Positions 61,835 to 64,000 of a stretch of DNA of 64,000 nt are shown here, piece after piece. The first letter of the stretch is position 1. Each line of letters opens with the position of its first letter. Both the position numbers and the translations under genes were made by a program. Location: NCBI RefSeq assembly GCF_013393945.1, contig NZ_CP040297.1:6352809-6416808 (forward strand). Direction: 5' to 3'. The notes under the pieces are model-generated. The model saw nothing but the letters and a program-made list of their open reading frames with translations, searched no databases and was not told the origin of the DNA. This stretch comes from Nostoc sp. TCL26-01 (GTDB lineage Bacteria > Cyanobacteriota > Cyanobacteriia > Cyanobacteriales > Nostocaceae).

Positions 61835-63814
61835 ATGATAAAGCGATTAAGGTTATTTTTGTGCTTAAGTATTGCGCTTATTGTCTGTTTTATGATCTCA
61901 TTGCAACTCATGGGGAAACTGGCAGCGCAACAGCCAGAAATTACTCATCCTCTGATGGCGTTGACAGAGGCAGAAATTAAGACAGCCGTTGCCGTAATTA
62001 AAAAGCAAAAATCTTTAAATGATCAGGCTACTTTTCCGATTATTACCTTAGCAGAACCAGATAAACAAGAAGTGCTGAGTTTTACATCAAGTAAGCCGTT
62101 TTTGCGTCAAGCTTTTTTGGTAGTGTATGAGCGAGCGCAAAATAAAACCTACGAAGGAGTTGTCAACCTCAAAACTCAACAACTAGCTTCCTGGAAAGAA
62201 ATACCGAATGCTCAACCTGCCATGATGAACTCAGAGTATGAATTAGCTAGGCAAATAGTCAAATCTGATTCTCGATGGCAAGCAGCGATGCAAAAGCGAG
62301 GAATTGCAGATTTAGATCAAGTGCAGATTAGTTGCTGGGCTGCGGGAATTTTGAGTCAGGAGGAACAAGTCACAGGTAATCGTTATTGTCGAGCTTTATT
62401 GTATTACAAAGGCGATCGCTGGAATTATTACAGCAGTCCCATTGAAGGTGTACTGGCAACTGTGAATTTAAACACGGGTAAAGTTACTAGTTTAATTGAT
62501 CACAAAGTAGTTCCGATCTCTCAAGCCAATTGGAACTATGATTTAGAGTCTTTAGGTAAACTCCTGTCACCACCAAAGCTGTTAAAAATCCTCCAACCAA
62601 ACGGTAAAAGTTTTCACATCAAAGGTAATGAAATTACTTGGCAAGGTTGGAAGTTTCGCTACCTTATGCACCCCCGGAGTGGATTAGTGTTGTATCAAGT
62701 CAGATATCAAGATGGTGACAACGAGCGTCCAATTTTATACCGTGCCAGTCTATCAGAAATGGTAGTCCCTTATGGCGATCCTGATCCTACTTGGTCATTT
62801 AGAAATGCCTTTGATGTAGGGGAATATAACCTGGGTTTACTAGCCAGCACAATGGAGTTAGGTAAAGAAATCCCAGAGAATGGGGTGTTATTAGATGCGG
62901 TGTTTGCCAATGAGGAGGGGGAACCGTATAAAATGCCAGGAGTGGTGGGTATTTATGAGCGCGATCGCGGGATACTTTGGAAACACTATGAGTATAATAC
63001 TCAACGTAATGATGTGCGACGCGATCGTGAGTTAGTTATTACAATCACTGCCGCAGTTGATAACTATGATTACGGACTTAACTGGATTTTCCATCAAGAT
63101 GGCACTTTAGAAGTGCAAAACGAATTGACAGGTATTGTTTTGGCACAAGGAACGGCAGCAGAACAAGAACCTGAAAATAATTCCTATGGCAAATTACTCG
63201 CTAAAAATATATTTGGCGTAAATCACCAACATTTTTTCAACTATCGCTTAGATATGGATGTAGATGGGCAAGCAAATTCTGTCATGGAAATGAATGTTAA
63301 CGGCTTGCCAATTAGTCAAAACAATCCTTTAGGAAATGCCATTGTTGTTGAAGATATTCCACTCAAAACCGAAAAAACGGCTGTGCGTGATCTGGATATG
63401 AAACACAGTCGAGAATGGATGATTACTAATGCAGATAAAAAGAATGCTTTAGGTGTTGCACCAGGATATATGTTAATGCCAGGAGGTAACACAATATTTT
63501 TCCCAGTAGAAGGTGCAAAAATTCGGCAAAAAGCCCAATTTGCTACACATCATGTTTGGGTAACTAAATATAAACCAGAAGAACTATATGCTGGCGGCGA
63601 TTATCCCAATCAAGCAACATCAGGAGAGGGTTTACCTCAATATATAGCCGATGATGAATCTTTGACAAATCAAGATATTGTTTTATGGTACACCTTGGGT
63701 ATTACTCACGTCCCTAAACCAGAAGATTGGCCTGTAATGCCTGTTCACCAAGTCGGATTTAAACTTTCTCCCAGAGGATTTTTTAGCCGCAATCCAGCTA
63801 TTAATTTACCGTGA
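61835..63814 (+). CDS. Copper-containing primary amine oxidase
   Basis: This exported enzyme oxidises primary amines to aldehydes with release of ammonia and peroxide. The 659-residue protein has a signal or anchor helix (residues 5-27). The topaquinone-forming Tyr is in NYDYGLNW (consensus N-Y-D/E), and copper ligands are HQH in GVNHQHFFNYRLDMD and the later His in ATHHVWVTKY. The D2/D3 domains and C-terminal FFSRNPAINLP are family-typical. The length is usual for bacterial enzymes. The gene has a normal ATG and an AT-rich leader. It stands alone; the amine substrate is unknown, and ammonia supply in nitrogen metabolism would be speculation. Confidence 0.94.
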   Translation: MIKRLRLFLCLSIALIVCFMISLQLMGKLAAQQPEITHPLMALTEAEIKTAVAVIKKQKSLNDQATFPIITLAEPDKQEVLSFTSSKPFLRQAFLVVYERAQNKTYEGVVNLKTQQLASWKEIPNAQPAMMNSEYELARQIVKSDSRWQAAMQKRGIADLDQVQISCWAAGILSQEEQVTGNRYCRALLYYKGDRWNYYSSPIEGVLATVNLNTGKVTSLIDHKVVPISQANWNYDLESLGKLLSPPKLLKILQPNGKSFHIKGNEITWQGWKFRYLMHPRSGLVLYQVRYQDGDNERPILYRASLSEMVVPYGDPDPTWSFRNAFDVGEYNLGLLASTMELGKEIPENGVLLDAVFANEEGEPYKMPGVVGIYERDRGILWKHYEYNTQRNDVRRDRELVITITAAVDNYDYGLNWIFHQDGTLEVQNELTGIVLAQGTAAEQEPENNSYGKLLAKNIFGVNHQHFFNYRLDMDVDGQANSVMEMNVNGLPISQNNPLGNAIVVEDIPLKTEKTAVRDLDMKHSREWMITNADKKNALGVAPGYMLMPGGNTIFFPVEGAKIRQKAQFATHHVWVTKYKPEELYAGGDYPNQATSGEGLPQYIADDESLTNQDIVLWYTLGITHVPKPEDWPVMPVHQVGFKLSPRGFFSRNPAINLP

Positions 63815-63855
63815 ATTGATCGCTCGAACTGATGTCAAGTGAGGATTAATCAATA

Positions 63856-64000
63856 TTAATCCTCGCTATTATCCGCAAAATTCACTTGTTCGTAAAGGTC
63901 ACTCAATGCTATTTGAAAATCAACTGTTTGCAATGATATAATTTTAGCCTCACCTTCAATTTCAGTAAATGTCCATTGATTCTCAGCAGTTTTTACATAT
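63856..64000 (-). CDS. C-terminal part of a probable Uma2 family protein
   Basis: This is the 3' end of a gene that begins outside the window. The 47 visible residues include AENQWTFTEIEGEAKIISLQ, then TVDFQIALSDLYEQVNF and an acidic end. The strand-rich segment followed by QIALSDLYEQVNF matches the C-terminus of many cyanobacterial Uma2-like (DUF820) restriction-endonuclease-fold proteins. The catalytic part lies outside, so activity cannot be judged. It is convergent with the amine oxidase gene. Confidence 0.65.
   Translation of the reverse strand, partial: YVKTAENQWTFTEIEGEAKIISLQTVDFQIALSDLYEQVNFADNSED

Overview
The window is chromosomal DNA of a filamentous, heterocyst-type cyanobacterium of the Nostoc/Anabaena group. 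The evidence is the density of GCGATCGC (HIP1) octamers, heptameric short tandem repeats (STRR) between genes, PsbX and Ycf66, a cyanobacterial AbrB regulator (CalA type), XisH/XisI, a NADPH thioredoxin reductase-thioredoxin fusion, the NucA/NuiA nuclease-inhibitor pair and a coxBAC-ctaA-ctaB cluster. Most genes are ordinary housekeeping or membrane genes. No phage, insertion sequence with transposase, or CRISPR array is visible.

Layout: 0-6.6 kb holds a partial GNAT acetyltransferase, the thioredoxin reductase fusion, a toxin-antitoxin remnant (intact antitoxin, toxin cut to 18 residues), xisH-xisI, an ABC permease, a ROK sugar kinase and a protein made of two tandem copies of one module. 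6.6-16.2 kb holds CTP synthase, a cell-wall amidase, a large hybrid histidine kinase with a GGDEF response regulator, and a papain-fold toxin-like protein with a probable immunity partner. 16.2-25.3 kb holds nifJ, a membrane histidine kinase, and nucA convergent with nuiA and a secreted protein. 25.5-34.5 kb holds an ABC-2 exporter, an MFS transporter, a glycosyltransferase, ccsA, a DUF3352 protein and a chorismate lyase. 34.6-42.4 kb holds tRNA-Leu(GAG), accC, a YggT protein, psbX (39 codons), ycf66, two TolB-like lipoproteins split by a long heptamer array, a PEP-CTERM-type protein and sdhB. 44-54 kb holds calA, a CPBP protease, a toxin-antitoxin patch (one toxin broken, one antitoxin without a partner, one intact pair) and the cytochrome c oxidase locus: ctaB and ctaA on one strand, ctaC-ctaD-ctaE on the other. 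54-64 kb holds hemC, glgA, tRNA-Pro(GGG), DUF1818, rpoZ, a GH13 amylase, a deleted NACHT NTPase pseudogene, a copper amine oxidase and the end of a probable Uma2 gene.

How the genes work together: CtaB and CtaA make heme O and heme A for the oxidase encoded by ctaCDE. HemC supplies tetrapyrrole, CcsA attaches heme to cytochromes c, and SdhB and NifJ feed electron transport. GlgA and the GH13 enzyme handle storage glucan. NuiA is expected to protect the cell from NucA.

The most notable features beyond the genes are: (i) several toxin and immune-type genes in different states of decay; (ii) the papain-fold toxin/immunity pair; (iii) the nucA-nuiA module with a third, unrecognised secreted protein; (iv) heptamer arrays that reach into coding sequences and supply stop codons for at least five genes and start codons for two; (v) several families of small inverted-repeat elements. 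All product names come from reading the translated sequence; no database search was run.
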